From Dromiciops gliroides (lineage: Eukaryota > Chordata > Mammalia > Microbiotheria > Microbiotheriidae), in NCBI RefSeq assembly GCF_019393635.1, contig NC_057862.1, positions 156,192,062-156,256,061 of the forward strand: a stretch of 64,000 nt of DNA, in the 5' to 3' direction. Within the stretch, counting starts at the first letter, position 1. Every line of letters starts with the position of its first letter. The notes under the pieces were generated by a model. It saw nothing but the letters and a program-made list of their open reading frames with translations, was not told where the DNA came from and made no database searches. Of this stretch, positions 35,671 through 45,856 are shown piece by piece. The position numbers were made by a program, and so were the translations under genes.

Positions 35671-35862
35671 GTTTCGCTCGCCCCGTCCGGCCCCTGACTT
35701 TCGTCCCGTCGGTCTCCCAGAGCCGGAGTCTCGCTCCGTCTGGCCCAGGGCCTTCGTCTCATCCGTCCCCCGGGGCCAGAGTCTCGCTCGTCTCATCCAT
35801 CCCCGGGGGCCGTAATCTTGCTCGCCCCGTCCGGCCCCGGGCTTTCGTCCCGTCACTCCCCC
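35671..35862. repeat. GC-rich imperfect minisatellite in UACA intron 1
   Basis: Four imperfect copies of a unit built from GTCTCGCTCG, CCGTCCGGCCC and TTCGTCCCGTC start at 35671, 35728, 35781 and 35815. Unit lengths are about 57, 53, 34 and 48 bp, with internal losses. The array lies inside the CpG island, 175-440 bp downstream of the exon 1 donor in the sense of UACA transcription. Confidence 0.7.
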
Positions 35863-36036
35863 GTGAACGCACTCTCGCCCCTGGAGAGTCCCCGGAAGAG
35901 GCTTGAAGGAAGGCGGAGGGATTTGGGGGAAGGGGTCGGGGGTCCAGCCAACTGGCCCCGGGGGTGGAGGGGGAAGACCGGAGAAAGAGCCGAGGACCCC
36001 GAGGCCAGATCTTTGGCGGGTGCGGGCAGCACTTAC

Positions 36037-36111
36037 CGGGGAGGCTGCCCCGCTGGCAGGGGCTGGGGCGGGCCCCTCTTGCCTCTTCAGGCGAGACTTA
36101 AGGCTCTTCAT
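36037..36111 (-). CDS. UACA: UACA (nucling) first coding exon, partial gene
   Basis: The minus strand has an ATG at 36111 followed by 25 codons, beginning MKSLKSRL and continuing into an Ala/Pro/Ser-rich stretch. The exon ends in phase 0 at 36037, directly before a consensus donor GTAAGT (36036-36031). From memory, human UACA isoform 1 begins with nearly the same residues (MKSLKSRL, then a short Arg/Gln segment and a Gly/Ala/Ser-rich tail before the ankyrin repeats), so the match is specific although short. UACA is a large cytoplasmic protein with N-terminal ankyrin repeats and a long coiled coil, linked to apoptosome function and NF-kB control. Only the exon-1 peptide is here, with no ankyrin or coiled-coil sequence. 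The exon sits in a CpG island with promoter motifs upstream. The alternative is the paralogue RAI14, which also starts MKSLK but then diverges. The rest of the gene should lie at lower coordinates or outside the window. Confidence 0.85.
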
Positions 36112-36187
36112 GGTCTCCCGGCGTTCGGCCCCAGCTGGAGCTAGGGCGCTGAGGCTCCGGGGCTGCAGGACGCGCGAGACGCTCCTT

Positions 36188-36391
36188 CCCCGCCCCGCCC
36201 CACCTGCCACCTGGGGAGGGGGAGGGGCGAGCGGGGAGGACCTCGCCGGGGGGACCCGCCTCAGGGGTTCCCGCCCCACCTCCCAGCCAATCCTCGGTGG
36301 CCCTAAAGAAGGAGGGGACCCGGCCTGGACCAATAGGGATTCGTGAAAGGGGTGGGACTTCCCCTTTAAATTTCTTCTCCGCCCCCGTCCC
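36188..36391 (-). promoter_or_regulatory. putative UACA core promoter: GC boxes, CCAAT boxes, kappaB-like site
   Basis: Upstream of the UACA ATG there is a double GC box at about 36188-36201. Two CCAAT pentamers read on the plus strand lie at 36287-36291 and 36330-36334. A GGGACTTCCC decamer at 36354-36363 fits the kappaB consensus GGGRNNYYCC, and another GC-box-like run follows near 36380. No convincing TATA box is seen, as expected for a CpG-island promoter. The transcription start probably lies between 36150 and 36400. Function is inferred from motifs only. Confidence 0.5.
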
Positions 36392-36604
36392 GTCCCTTCT
36401 TGCCAGAAGAAAGTTTGTTAGGACTCTAACCTGCTGAGAATTCCGGGGAAGAGGTTGGAGGGGTGAGGGGTGTGGGATGAGTGCCCCGGAAGTGGCCTTG
36501 GGACCCCAGGAGCATGGCCTCCGGGCTTGGCCGGGTTCCCCAACCCTCTGGCCAAAATTTCCTACTGGGGCAGTGATCATCCAGGTGAGCTTTCCCATAT
36601 AAAG

Positions 36605-37215
36605 TTAGGTTTAGTTCAGTTCATTAAACATTTAACTGCCTACTATGTGCCACGCACAGTACTAAGCCCTAGCGATACAAAAAGAGGCAAAAGATAGTCC
36701 CTGCCTCCAAGGAGTTTATAATCTAATAGGGAGACAATGTGCAAAATGTGCAAAGCAAGCAATCTCTCTCTCTTTCCATACATATATATGTATGTGTATA
36801 TGTATATAGGTTTGAAAGGAAAATAAACGAGGGAAAGCATTAAAATTGAAAGGGGTTAGGGAAGACTTCCTGTAGAAGGTGGTATTTTTTTAAACTTTTT
36901 GAGGTTTTTTGAACAGATAAAAATAGAAGACAGTGAAGAAGTAGCCTAAGGAACCTTTAGAGCCTAAGATTCCCGCAAGACTTTGCTTCCAAAGGTTTAT
37001 TTCATGGGGTCCCTTCCATGCTTTGTTGCTTAATACTTACAACCGTCCAAATAATTGACAAGTAACCTGGAGACTAGAAATGAAACCAGTCCCAAAGAAA
37101 TGGTGGAGTGGGGAGGCAGAAAGGGAAGTCGTACTATGTGGAAGGGTACAGAAAAGGGCAAATATAGCTGGTAAATTTAAGAATAAAATAGGCTTTGAGA
37201 AAAAAAAAAGTTTGT
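36605..37215 (+). repeat. Rep-A fragment upstream of UACA
   Basis: TAACTGCCTACTATGTGCCA, GATAGTCCCTGCCTCCAAGG and GGAAGACTTCCTGTAGAAGG, with a TATATGTATG low-complexity patch near 36785. Confidence 0.65.
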
Positions 37216-37339
37216 GGATCAAGTACAGAATGCACTGTTAGGGGGAGGTCACTCACAAGCAGACTCATACCAAACACTGATTAAACAAATTTCACTGTAC
37301 GAAACGGAAGATTCTAGATAGTTAGCCGTATAACTCATA

Positions 37340-37500
37340 GGATTATAGATTTGCAGGTTATCTAGCTAAACATCCCTGCTGTAAGAACAGCTGAGGAAAG
37401 TGACATTCAAAAAAGCTCACGGAGCTAGTAATTGTCAATCAAGAGTTGAATCCGAATCTTTTGACTCTAATTCCATCATTTATTCCACTACAGCAGCCTG
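37340..37500 (-). mobile_element. MIR-like remnant
   Basis: Degraded body with GAGGAAAGTGACATTC and CTTTTGACTCTAATTCC. Confidence 0.5.
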
Positions 37501-37656
37501 CTTCCCTCACCAGTTCAGCTCTTCACTACCCTCTACACCAGAATCAAACCCTTGCCCTCTTTGTCCTAAGGCTCCTCAGACTTCCCTGAAACTCAGCCCA
37601 GGGTTTTTCCCACTATTTTCTCTGCTATTTGTGTGCCCCTAAAAGCTTTATAAGAG

Positions 37657-37796
37657 GGACAGCTAGGTGGTGCAGTGGATAAAGCACCCACCCTGGATTC
37701 AGGAGGACCTGAATTCAAATTTGACCCCAGACACATGACACTTACTAGCTGTGTGACCCTGGGCACTTAACCCTCATTGCCCCTCAAAAAAAAAAA
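37657..37796 (+). mobile_element. marsupial tRNA-derived SINE
   Basis: Copy with a small deletion before ACTTAACCC. Flanked by AAAGCTTYMTAAGAG (37642-37656 and 37797-37811). Confidence 0.92.
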
Positions 37797-37799
37797 AAA

Positions 37800-38338
37800 G
37801 CTTCCTAAGAGTACCCACCATGTAGACTATAAGTGTTCACTAATATCAAGGGGACCCTCTAAAACCCAGGGCAATCCTTTTTGTTCCTTCCCTGATTGCC
37901 AATCTTTGTTACTCCCCAACCAATTCACCTCCCCCAGGACATATATCAAACTCCTAGCTAAAAAATTCCTACATAACTGATGGCTTCAATTCTCGCTGCC
38001 TTTTGCCAGCAGACATTTTGATGACTAAGAAAGTGATCCTTTTAATCTGATGTAAAATTTAACTCCAAATTTTATAGCAATTTATGCCTGTACTTTATAT
38101 CCTTGGAAAAACAAGGCTGGGATCCCTTTCATTCTTTCTAACCAAAAGGAAAGTTTGTCAACTGCCCCCCCTTTTTTTTTTGAAGGAAAGAAGGAACAGG
38201 AGACAAGAGGGAAATGATGGATGATGCAGCAATATAAAAATGGTCCAAACTATAGCCAGTATAAAAATATATTTTTTTAAATCCAGTTTATCAATATCCC
38301 CAAAAGATTCACTATAAAAAATGTTTTCAAAAAGAAAA
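37800..38338. other. no recognised feature
   Basis: Mixed sequence between a SINE and the 7SL pseudogene. Possible L2 traces before 38000. Nothing firm. Confidence 0.4.
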
Positions 38339-38641
38339 GCCAAGAATAATGGACCATTCCTGTAATCTCTGCTACTAGAAAGGCTGAGCCTGAGGAACTC
38401 TGGAGTTCTGAGCTATAGAATGGCTAAAAGTTATTTCAGTGTCTGCACTTAAGGCACCAACATGGTGAACCCTTAAGAACAAGGGGCCATCAGATTGCCT
38501 AAAGACCAAACTAGCCAGTGTCAGAAGCAGAGCAGGCCAAAGCTTCCCTGCACATTAGCTGTGGGCTCAGGCCATAAGTGGCTATTCCATTTCCAGCCTG
38601 GGAAAGATGAGGAAACCCAAGCCTCAAAAAAAGAAAAAGAA
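38339..38641 (+). pseudogene. 7SL (SRP) RNA retropseudogene, nearly full length
   Basis: The stretch aligns along its whole length with 7SL RNA as I remember it. Visible blocks include CCTGTAATCTCTGCTACT, AGGCTGAG, GAGTTCTGAGCTATAG, GTGTCTGCACTTAAG, ATGGTGAACC, CAGATTGCCTAA, GAGCAGGCCAAA and CCAGCCTGGG, in the right order and spacing. Even the first 20 bases keep the expected length, although they are heavily mutated. It is about 287 bp long against about 300 for the RNA. It ends in an A-rich tail (38626-38641), and an AAAAGAAAA-like string occurs on both sides. Many substitutions show an old, inactive LINE-mobilised copy. It is not an Alu or B1 derivative, because the central S-domain is present. 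Confidence 0.88.
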
Positions 38642-39953
38642 ATGGGACTTGTCAATAGTCCCCTAACAGTTCCTATTTTGAGAACTGCTTTTTGTCCTAT
38701 GTAAAATATTTGAACTAAAAGTCTTCAATGAGATAAAGAACTGAGTTTAATAAATCTAAGTAGAATCCTTGTTAAATGTTTACCGCCTTGTATTTCAAGG
38801 ACAATACACCGATATTTATTTCTGTTATTTAAAGAGAGAAAAAAATCAACAGGCAGGTGATCCATGCCAATATTTTGCTACAAATGGGATATCTACATGA
38901 GGTAATTCACCCCAGAAAGATATTAATTCAACCATGAACCCATCTCTAAAGAGAAACAATCCATGTTTCTGCTATACAAAAACCCCTTTTCATATGAAAG
39001 GTCAGTTGCTTTCTTTAAAAATAGCCTAGAGCTACTCTACTTTTTTTTTTTTAACATCATAAGAAAGTATTCAAAAGTTTTGGGGCAAATATCAGTGAAG
39101 AAATAACCCATTAAACAGCATTAACAAAGCAACATTGAACCAGAAAAACTACAGTTTTTCCAATTCTTTAGAGAAGATGCTGGATTTTCTCTTCGTTGAT
39201 CCTATTTAATGTTTCAGGGCTCCACATTTTGTCTAATGAGTTATCTTGGCTACTTGTATCTTTCAAGGCTTGTAGCCAATCAAATGTCAAGTTCTATTAA
39301 TTCTCTGTTCATGGTCTTTCCATTACTTGCCCTCACACATCCTACTTTCCAATCACGTGGGCTTATGTGCCCCATTACACTCCGACATGTCTTTGCCTCT
39401 GCTACCGCACCAAGCCTGGAATGCTCTCTTTCCTTACCCCACTTCTTAGAATGATTCATTCCAACCTTCCAAATCCAGTTGTTAGCACTAACCTTGGGAG
39501 GGAAGAGAGGAGGGGATGAGTATTTCAGTCAGTTCTCCTCGGATATGAAATATGAGTTCCTAAAAACCATTAAACTATGCAAAATCAAGCAATAAAACCT
39601 CATGGGGTAAAACTCAAGGGGAAATAAAAGATTTGTGGGGGAAATGGAGTTAGAGGCAAAACACTTAAAAACTTTGTCAGTGACAAAAATAAAAGATGGG
39701 CACCTAATGAAAACAGTAGCATAGTTTTACATGTTAAATGATTAGAAATGTACAAATGCTACAATAAATGGTGGCAGCCTCCTGACCTTAGACTGCTGTT
39801 CAGCCTGCATCTCATTCCTGGGTCCAAACTGGCAAAGCCCATGGGTCCACGCAAGAGGGTGGCCTCAGTAGCCACAACTCCAGGCCACAGGAGCCACAAG
39901 CCACTGCCACTGGGGAATGTATGGATGAGGATTCGTTCTCTTCTGTCTACAGC
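38642..39953. other. mostly unassigned sequence
   Basis: An L2-like block (GCCTGGAATGCTCTCTTTCC, about 39330-39470) lies within otherwise unrecognised sequence. A 70-codon frame at 39748 abuts the 116-bp repeat, but no family is recognised. Confidence 0.4.
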
Positions 39954-40069
39954 TCCATAAATGCTCCTGGACAGACTTCATGGAGATTTTGTGCATCTGT
40001 TTCATAAAAATAACTTGCCTAACATTTCTGGAGATGGATACAAGTTCTACTTGCAATTCTATCTGGTTT
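39954..40069 (-). repeat. 116-bp inverted repeat, left copy
   Basis: The reverse complement of this segment matches 42981-43096 with three mismatches in 116 positions and no gap. Flanks on both sides differ. It matches no family that I recognise and has no terminal inverted repeats or target duplication. The minus strand is open across it. Confidence 0.85.
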
Positions 40070-40193
40070 TCTATATTCTCTCTATTTCTGGAGGATGAAA
40101 TAATGTATAAACAAATATGGAATTTTAAAAATTTATGTTATACTCAAATTATAGCCTAATATGTCAATCAAGTTGAAACAAATTTATGATTTC

Positions 40194-40333
40194 TTTTTTC
40201 TTTTGGGAGGCATTGAATGACTTGCCCAGGGTCACACAGCTAGTGAGTTTCAAGCGTCTAAGGTCACATTTGAACTCAGGTCCTCCTGAATCGAGGGCCA
40301 GTGCTTTATCCACTTCACCATCTGGCTGCCCTG
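40194..40333 (-). mobile_element. marsupial tRNA-derived SINE
   Basis: Minus-strand copy flanked by CAAATTTRTGATTTC (40179-40193 and 40334-40348). Confidence 0.92.
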
Positions 40334-40849
40334 CAAATTTGTGATTTCAAAACAAACCTTACAGCAGAACTAACAATTGGATTAAGAAGCCTGGAATTAG
40401 GGATTTTGTTGAGTGGGGGTAGGGGCAGAGGAGGAAATGAGGGAGTCCTCTCTGTGATTTCTTCATTGATAAAGAGAACTCTCACTGAGGAAACTCCCCC
40501 TACCACTGTGGATCACCCATCCTGAAACTTATGTCTGCTTTAGAGACACTTAGAAAGTTGCCTAGAACACAGAGGTTAAATTACCTTCCTAGGTTCACAC
40601 AAGTAATACGTGCAGTATATCCCAGAGGTTTTACTAATTCCAAGGCAAAAACCAGCTCCCTTCACTACTCTGGATTAACTCTTATACTTTGTGGTCCCTT
40701 TTGTATCAAAGGAAAAGGACTAGAAGTTGATTGACAGGTAAGAAACAAAACAAACTTGTGTAAAAATTCCTCCAATAGGTCCCTGCAATACATAGGGTAG
40801 TCCAACCAAAGGCCCTGATTCATATCATACAAAAATAGACAGTATAGCT

Positions 40850-41180
40850 CAAAGAGAAATCAAAGGCATTCATGAAAAGGAAAGTATGTACTTTGTGCCA
40901 AGCACGCGTTGGTAAGAGCTGGGATACAGATGGAAAAAGCTGGACAAGTCCTTGCTCTCAGTGAGCTCAAACTCTAATGAGGTGAGCCTGCAAATAAGAG
41001 AGAACTGAGCTGCAGGATGGATGGCAAGACTCAGAGGTACTTAGATTATTAAAATGGTTAACAAGACAACTCTGGGGGATAGCAGGGCATAGAGGCAGGG
41101 CATATGGTAAGGCCTGGAGCGTCTTGAGAGTCAGTGGCAGGGCAGATAAGGCCTGGTGGTCCACTATCTCATCCACAATA
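40850..41180 (+). repeat. Rep-A fragment
   Basis: GTACTTTGTGCCAAGCACGC, TCCTTGCTCTCAGTGAGCTC and AACTCTGGGGGATAG. Confidence 0.5.
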
Positions 41181-41374
41181 ATTGGGTTGTTGGTTTTCAT
41201 CTTATTCAAATTCTATAAGCAACCCAAGTAAGGGGGAAGACAAGGGAATAGATGACTCTGGTGATGATATTCCTCCTGCCTGGCTGTCCTGGCCAGGAAA
41301 GCTTAAAAACAGTCCCTTCTCTTCAGTGGTGGTGATGGAAGTGGGGAGTTGGGGGGAGGGGGTGATTCCTTGAA

Positions 41375-42215
41375 GTCAGCAGCTCTTTTAGTCTTTATAT
41401 TCCCATGCCCAGTATAGTGCTTAACTCATAATAGATGCTTAATAAATGTTTATTGGGTTGAATTTAATTGAGTTGGTCTCTCTTACATTAGTCACTTCCT
41501 TTCCCCATTTGCCACCTCCTTAATTTAGGTTATTATACTTGGATTGTTGAATAAACTCCTAAATGGCTTGCCCTGTCAGTGGCTCACACCTCTAATCTAA
41601 CTTGTCCATTGTCCACAGCTTAATTTCCCTAAAGTGGTACAAGGATCATATCATTTCCCTGCTCAAAAATCTCCAATAACTCCCTTTTGACCACCAAATA
41701 TGGTCCAAATTTTTTAGCCTGGGTTAAAGTCCCCATAATTGGGTCTCAATTTATCTTTCCTGCCTTTCTGCTGCCTATTCCCCTATTTAAACCCTACAGG
41801 GCCAGCTAAACTGATCTCAGCATTCCCTAAATGTAAATACCACGCACCCTTCTGCCTCCAGGCCTTTTCTCATGCTATTCTCTTCTCCTGGAATGCCTAT
41901 CTCTGTCCCTGCCAACCTCCACCTATTGAAATCCTACCAGTCTTTCAAAGCCCAGCTCAAATATCACCTCTTCTATAAAGCTTCCTCTGATCACCCAGCC
42001 TGAAATGATCTCTTGCAACTCTGAAATCCACTGTACTGTTTTTATGGCATATATTTGCATCAAATCTGTACTGTATAGTTATTTGTATACGTATCATCTT
42101 CCTTACTGAATTGTAAGTTCTTTGAGGCCAAGGGTTATATCATGTGAGTTGTCCTATTCCCTAAGGCACCTAGCACTTAGTACATGCTCAATAAATATTT
42201 ATTGAGTGAATAAGT
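41375..42215 (+). mobile_element. L2 3' region, well preserved
   Basis: A short L2 tail (to 41470) is followed by a longer copy: CAAGGATCATATCATTTCCC, AATCTCCAATAACTCCC, CCTTTTCTCATGCTATTCTC, TTTCAAAGCCCAGCTCAAAT and TACATGCTCAATAAATATTT. Confidence 0.8.
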
Positions 42216-42359
42216 GAATACATTTTTCTATTTTGTTATTACTGTGTACTATTTCCGTTTGTATGTGTTAGTGTCCAGGGAAAACAAAATTATGAGCATT
42301 GTGAGGATGGGGTGGGCATGGGGTATCTTTCCACCTACCACCCACCCCCATGACTGTCT

Positions 42360-42730
42360 GATTTGCCTCCCCCTAATTTATATCATTACACTTGGACTAT
42401 TAAAATAGATTCTTTTTTTTTTTTTTTGGTGAGGCAATTGGGGTTAAGTGACTTGCCCAGGGTCACACAGCTAGTAAGTGTTAAGTGTCTGAGGCCAGAT
42501 TTGAGCTCAGGTCCTCCTGATTCCAGGGCCAGTGCTCTATGCACTTCGACACCTAGCTGCCCTTAAAATAGATTCTTAATTGGTTTGCCTATCACCAGTG
42601 GCTAACCCTTCTAATCTAACCTGTCAACTGTCTTCAGCTTAATTTTCCTAAAGTAGTGCAAGGATCATGTCATTCTCTTGCTCAAAAATCTCTAATAGCT
42701 CCCTTTTACCCACAAAATATGGTACTTAGG
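42360..42730 (+). mobile_element. second L2 fragment, split by a SINE
   Basis: Parallels 41520-41705 at roughly 80% (CTAACCTGTCAACTGTCTTC, GTGCAAGGATCATGTCATTC, AAAAATCTCTAATAGCTCCC), with the 42415 SINE inside. Confidence 0.7.
42415..42562 (-). mobile_element. marsupial tRNA-derived SINE
   Basis: Minus-strand copy with a poly-T left end. Flanked by the perfect 15-bp duplication TTAAAATAGATTCTT (42400-42414 and 42563-42577). It splits an L2 remnant. Confidence 0.93.
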
Positions 42731-42980
42731 TGTTATTGGAGCAATCTGTCTGTTCCTCCAGTTCAACAAACACAGTTGTCTCAGGGACAGCATACTGTTT
42801 TGGGCTCCAAACCAGCTCTTCCTGATTGGCTCATGGTAGCACTCTCTCTTGGATCTAATTAGCAATTCTGTTTTTAACTCTGCTTTAAGTTGCACTTTCT
42901 TGTGTCCTTGGAACTGTGAGAGTTATTATGAACTCCAGTGTCAGCTTCCTCCTTTCTGCTGTTAACTTGATAAAGCCAAG

Positions 42981-43096
42981 AAACCAGATAGAATTGCAAG
43001 TAGAACTTGTATCAGTCTCCAGAAATGTTAGGCAAGTTATTTTTATGAGACAGATGCACAAAATCTCCATGAAGTCTGTCCAGGAGCATTTATGGA
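42981..43096 (+). repeat. 116-bp inverted repeat, right copy
   Basis: This is the partner of 39954-40069, in opposite orientation and 2.9 kb away. The plus strand is open across it. The same frame is open in the left copy, with one conservative Lys/Arg change and one or two other changes. Confidence 0.85.
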
Positions 43097-43499
43097 TTTC
43101 TCAGACGAGACACTTTTAGCCAGTGTCTGCTTATCCTTGCTTGAGAGCAGCTAAGTAAATAACGCTAGCTTAAATAAACAATAATAGGTTTTTATAATGG
43201 TTTTGAAGCCCCCAAGCGAAGATGTTTTCAATTGCTATAATTACTGTCCCTTAAACTATTTTCACTATTATCACAACTATTTGCATCATCTTTTCCTTGA
43301 ATCCAATGGGTTTAGTAAACCCTTTTATGATTATTTTTAAAACTCCATTTTACCACCTTGTTCAAAAATCCATTTCTTGTCATGCTTCTTCACTCCTTTT
43401 TAGTGATTTGCTGGAGTCAGCTCTTACTGTTGAGAGCCAACTGTTAACTTTTCAATATAAACATTTATACCTTGGAAAATGGCAGATGTTCCAAATCAG
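43097..43499. other. no recognised feature left of the ERV
   Basis: AT-rich sequence up to the ERV target site. Nothing recognised. Confidence 0.45.
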
Positions 43500-43503
43500 G
43501 GCC

Positions 43504-43862
43504 TGTTAAGGGTTAAAATTCTAGCTAAACTGTCTAAAATATCTAATGAGTGGTCGCCAATAAATTATAAGCTTTAGCAAGAGTTAGACTTTTAAGCATT
43601 TATTAAGGAGAATAAGAATTTGGTAAAGAGAGAGAAAAAGGCCTAGATTCCTATCTATTAAAGGGAGAGCACATTTCTAGCTCCCTTCTCCGCCAGAGTC
43701 CAGAGGAAAGAGCGCGAGAGCGAGCGCCAGTCTCTTCCTTCCTCCTCCCACTAGCCCGCGTCACTTCCTGACTCCTGGTCTTGCCCTCAAAGACCTTCGC
43801 TTCATGGGCAGAACTCTTCTACAGTTAAGTCTCCAGCAGGTGGCGTCATTCCAATCGTTACA
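43504..43862 (-). repeat. 3' LTR of the young ERV
   Basis: This is the 3' LTR in the sense direction, 359 bp. The AATAAA hexamer lies at 43604-43599 on the minus strand. A G-rich polypurine tract lies directly upstream at 43863-43870. Identity with the 5' LTR implies integration too recent to have accumulated mutations, or recent gene conversion. Confidence 0.9.
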
Positions 43863-43872
43863 GTCCCCCCTG
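43863..43872 (-). other. ERV polypurine tract
   Basis: On the minus strand the bases just before the 3' LTR read ACAGGGGGGAC. This G-rich run is the expected start site for plus-strand DNA synthesis and confirms the element's orientation. Confidence 0.75.
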
Positions 43873-45856
43873 TTGTTCCTCAAGAAACAAAATGTTTCCT
43901 TGACGGAACAGTAAAAACAATATAATAACTATTGCTAACTAATAATATGTGAACAACAATATAGAAAAGGAAGAGAGGAAAGTTTTGTCCAGAGGGGCGA
44001 TTTTTTTTTTTTTTTTTTGTCCTCATGAACCGACGCTTTGACATTGGTCTTGCAAAGGGAGGGCCTCTGCAGAGAATACATGTTACAGATGGTGTATATT
44101 ATAACAGAAAGAGAAAAAAAAAACAACAAAAACAAATCAAAACTGTTCATTTAAAGTCTCTGAAAGTCTTTTCTCAGATGTCCTCTAGGTGTAGTCGTGG
44201 AATGGAAGTCTTTTCAGGGGTTGAGGTATGGATGCTGGTAATCAGCCAGGAAATTTCCTACAAAATTGAGCTTAACACAACTTTAAAATAGCTTTGTCAA
44301 TAATAAAATCAAACAATGAAAGTTCTCAAAAACATGTCTAAGAGAATACAGAATCTTAGTTGTTACACATGAAACATATAATAAAACAAAAATTGAAACA
44401 TTCTTTAAAATTATAATATTACTATAGTCCCCCCCCTTATGGAGGGTAATTGAGAAGACAATTGCTGCAATATTAATTATTAAAAATAATTTTTATCTGT
44501 TTCATCACTTTTTGCATCATCTGCCTAATTATCCTCATGCCATTATGAGAAATTAAAAAATCTAATATAATTGGTAACAGGTGTCAAGGCCAAATTCAAC
44601 ACTGTATTTATCATGACACCTGAGATAATTATGGGGGTTACCATAAAAGAACAGAGAAATGATGGGATATGAGCATTCCCACACTTGAGCGATATGTACT
44701 GCCCATACAGTATGCCAGGCTTAAAATAGGTGGATGGAATATATGTCCATGCCACCAAACATATTGGAAGAAACTGAGTCAGACTTAATCAGATGCATGG
44801 GATTGAGATGTCCATGGCATCAGGCATATAGGAGGGAGCATAGAAGCCAGGTGTAGAAGTGAGATGGGTGGGATGAATACTTCCAGCCATCTGTACAATA
44901 TTGTGGGGAAAAAGAGAATAAAATATTAAACCAAGAGAATCCAACCTCAACATTTGTCAAAAGCCGTTCCCTCGGCCATACCTTGACTTCATGCATGTCT
45001 CCCCTCATGTGACAGTTCAGTGTCTGCTCTTGCATGTATTCCTCTTGTGATTGGATGGCATCTTGGCCAACTGGCATCTGATAACTCAGAATAAAGGCAA
45101 TTAATGTCTTAAATGATAAGTTCCCATAATCCAAGTCTCATATGGATTTAAAATTGAGGATAATAAATGATTGCAAAAAATGTGAATACATCTTGACTCA
45201 AAATATAATATATAATTATGCAACAATTTCAAATAATACACTTTTTTTTTACTTAGTATACAATTACTTTTGTGAAAATCAGAACATACTTAAATACAAG
45301 TTAAAGCACAACAGAATCTCGAACTTTTTTTTTTGAAAAAAGAAAACTTTTACAAATGTTCCCCTCTTTTTTTTTTTTTTTTGGAATATGCTTATCAAAA
45401 ATAATACTTCTAGAATCAATTTACACTTGCCATGGCAACCAATTTGCCAGGGAAATGCTTTAAAGAGTTTGATCAAATAATCAGTTGAGAAAAAATAATA
45501 AAAACAAACAACTCAGAATATGGGAGCACAATACTCCTAGAATTAACATTGCATTATGAAATCAAAACCATCTTGCAATGTTTCAAAATTAGATAGACAA
45601 ATGAATAGAAGAAAATACACATGGAACAATAAAAGACAGTGAAATTCAAACTAAGGAAATCTAAATGAATATGAACTTAATATCAATAAGAGTATTATAA
45701 AATATAAACTTGATCACATGACTATAAAAAGCTTTTACAAATATTCTCCTTGTTTTAGAAACTAGGTATAAGACACAATCTCAAAAGCATGAAAATCTCT
45801 ATGAAAATAAACCCATACCATTAATTTCAAAATGTATATGTAATAGCATAGAAATC
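43873..45856 (-). other. ERV interior without recognisable genes
   Basis: This is the remaining interior of the young ERV, about 2 kb, AT-rich. Short open frames on the minus strand at 45134-44820 (104 codons) and 44758-44543 (71 codons) contain hydrophobic stretches. I cannot assign them to env or any other retroviral protein. No YxDD-type reverse transcriptase motif was seen. A second polypurine run lies at 44428-44437, and a poly-T run at about 43998-44019. Confidence 0.6.
44428..44437 (-). other. second polypurine-like run inside the ERV
   Basis: A run of eight to nine G on the minus strand, followed by ACTATAG, resembles the terminal polypurine tract (G run followed by AC and T). It lies about 560 bp upstream of the terminal one in the sense direction. 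It may be a duplicated or central polypurine tract, or chance. Confidence 0.35.

Larger units (their letters stand above)
35330..36420. promoter_or_regulatory. CpG island spanning UACA exon 1 and start of intron 1
   Basis: This is the only CpG-dense, strongly GC-rich stretch of the window, and the change from AT-rich flanks is abrupt on both sides. It covers the UACA start codon, about 300 bp upstream and about 700 bp of intron 1. CpG retention implies an unmethylated germline promoter. GC-rich composition alone creates several long open frames on both strands between 35198 and 36598. They match no family and are not called as genes, except for the short UACA exon that one of them contains. 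Confidence 0.85.

Noticed and set aside
1..36036. Search for UACA exon 2 (start of the ankyrin repeats)
   Set aside because: I found no matching minus-strand segment with splice sites by eye. It is probably outside the window.
35198..36598. Long open frames on both strands of the CpG island (up to 239 codons)
   Set aside because: GC-rich DNA lacks stop codons. Only the short segment with a start codon and splice donor matches a known protein (UACA).
44543..45134. Short minus-strand frames in the ERV as env pieces
   Set aside because: Hydrophobic stretches alone are not enough. No cleavage site, cysteine motif or heptad pattern could be named.
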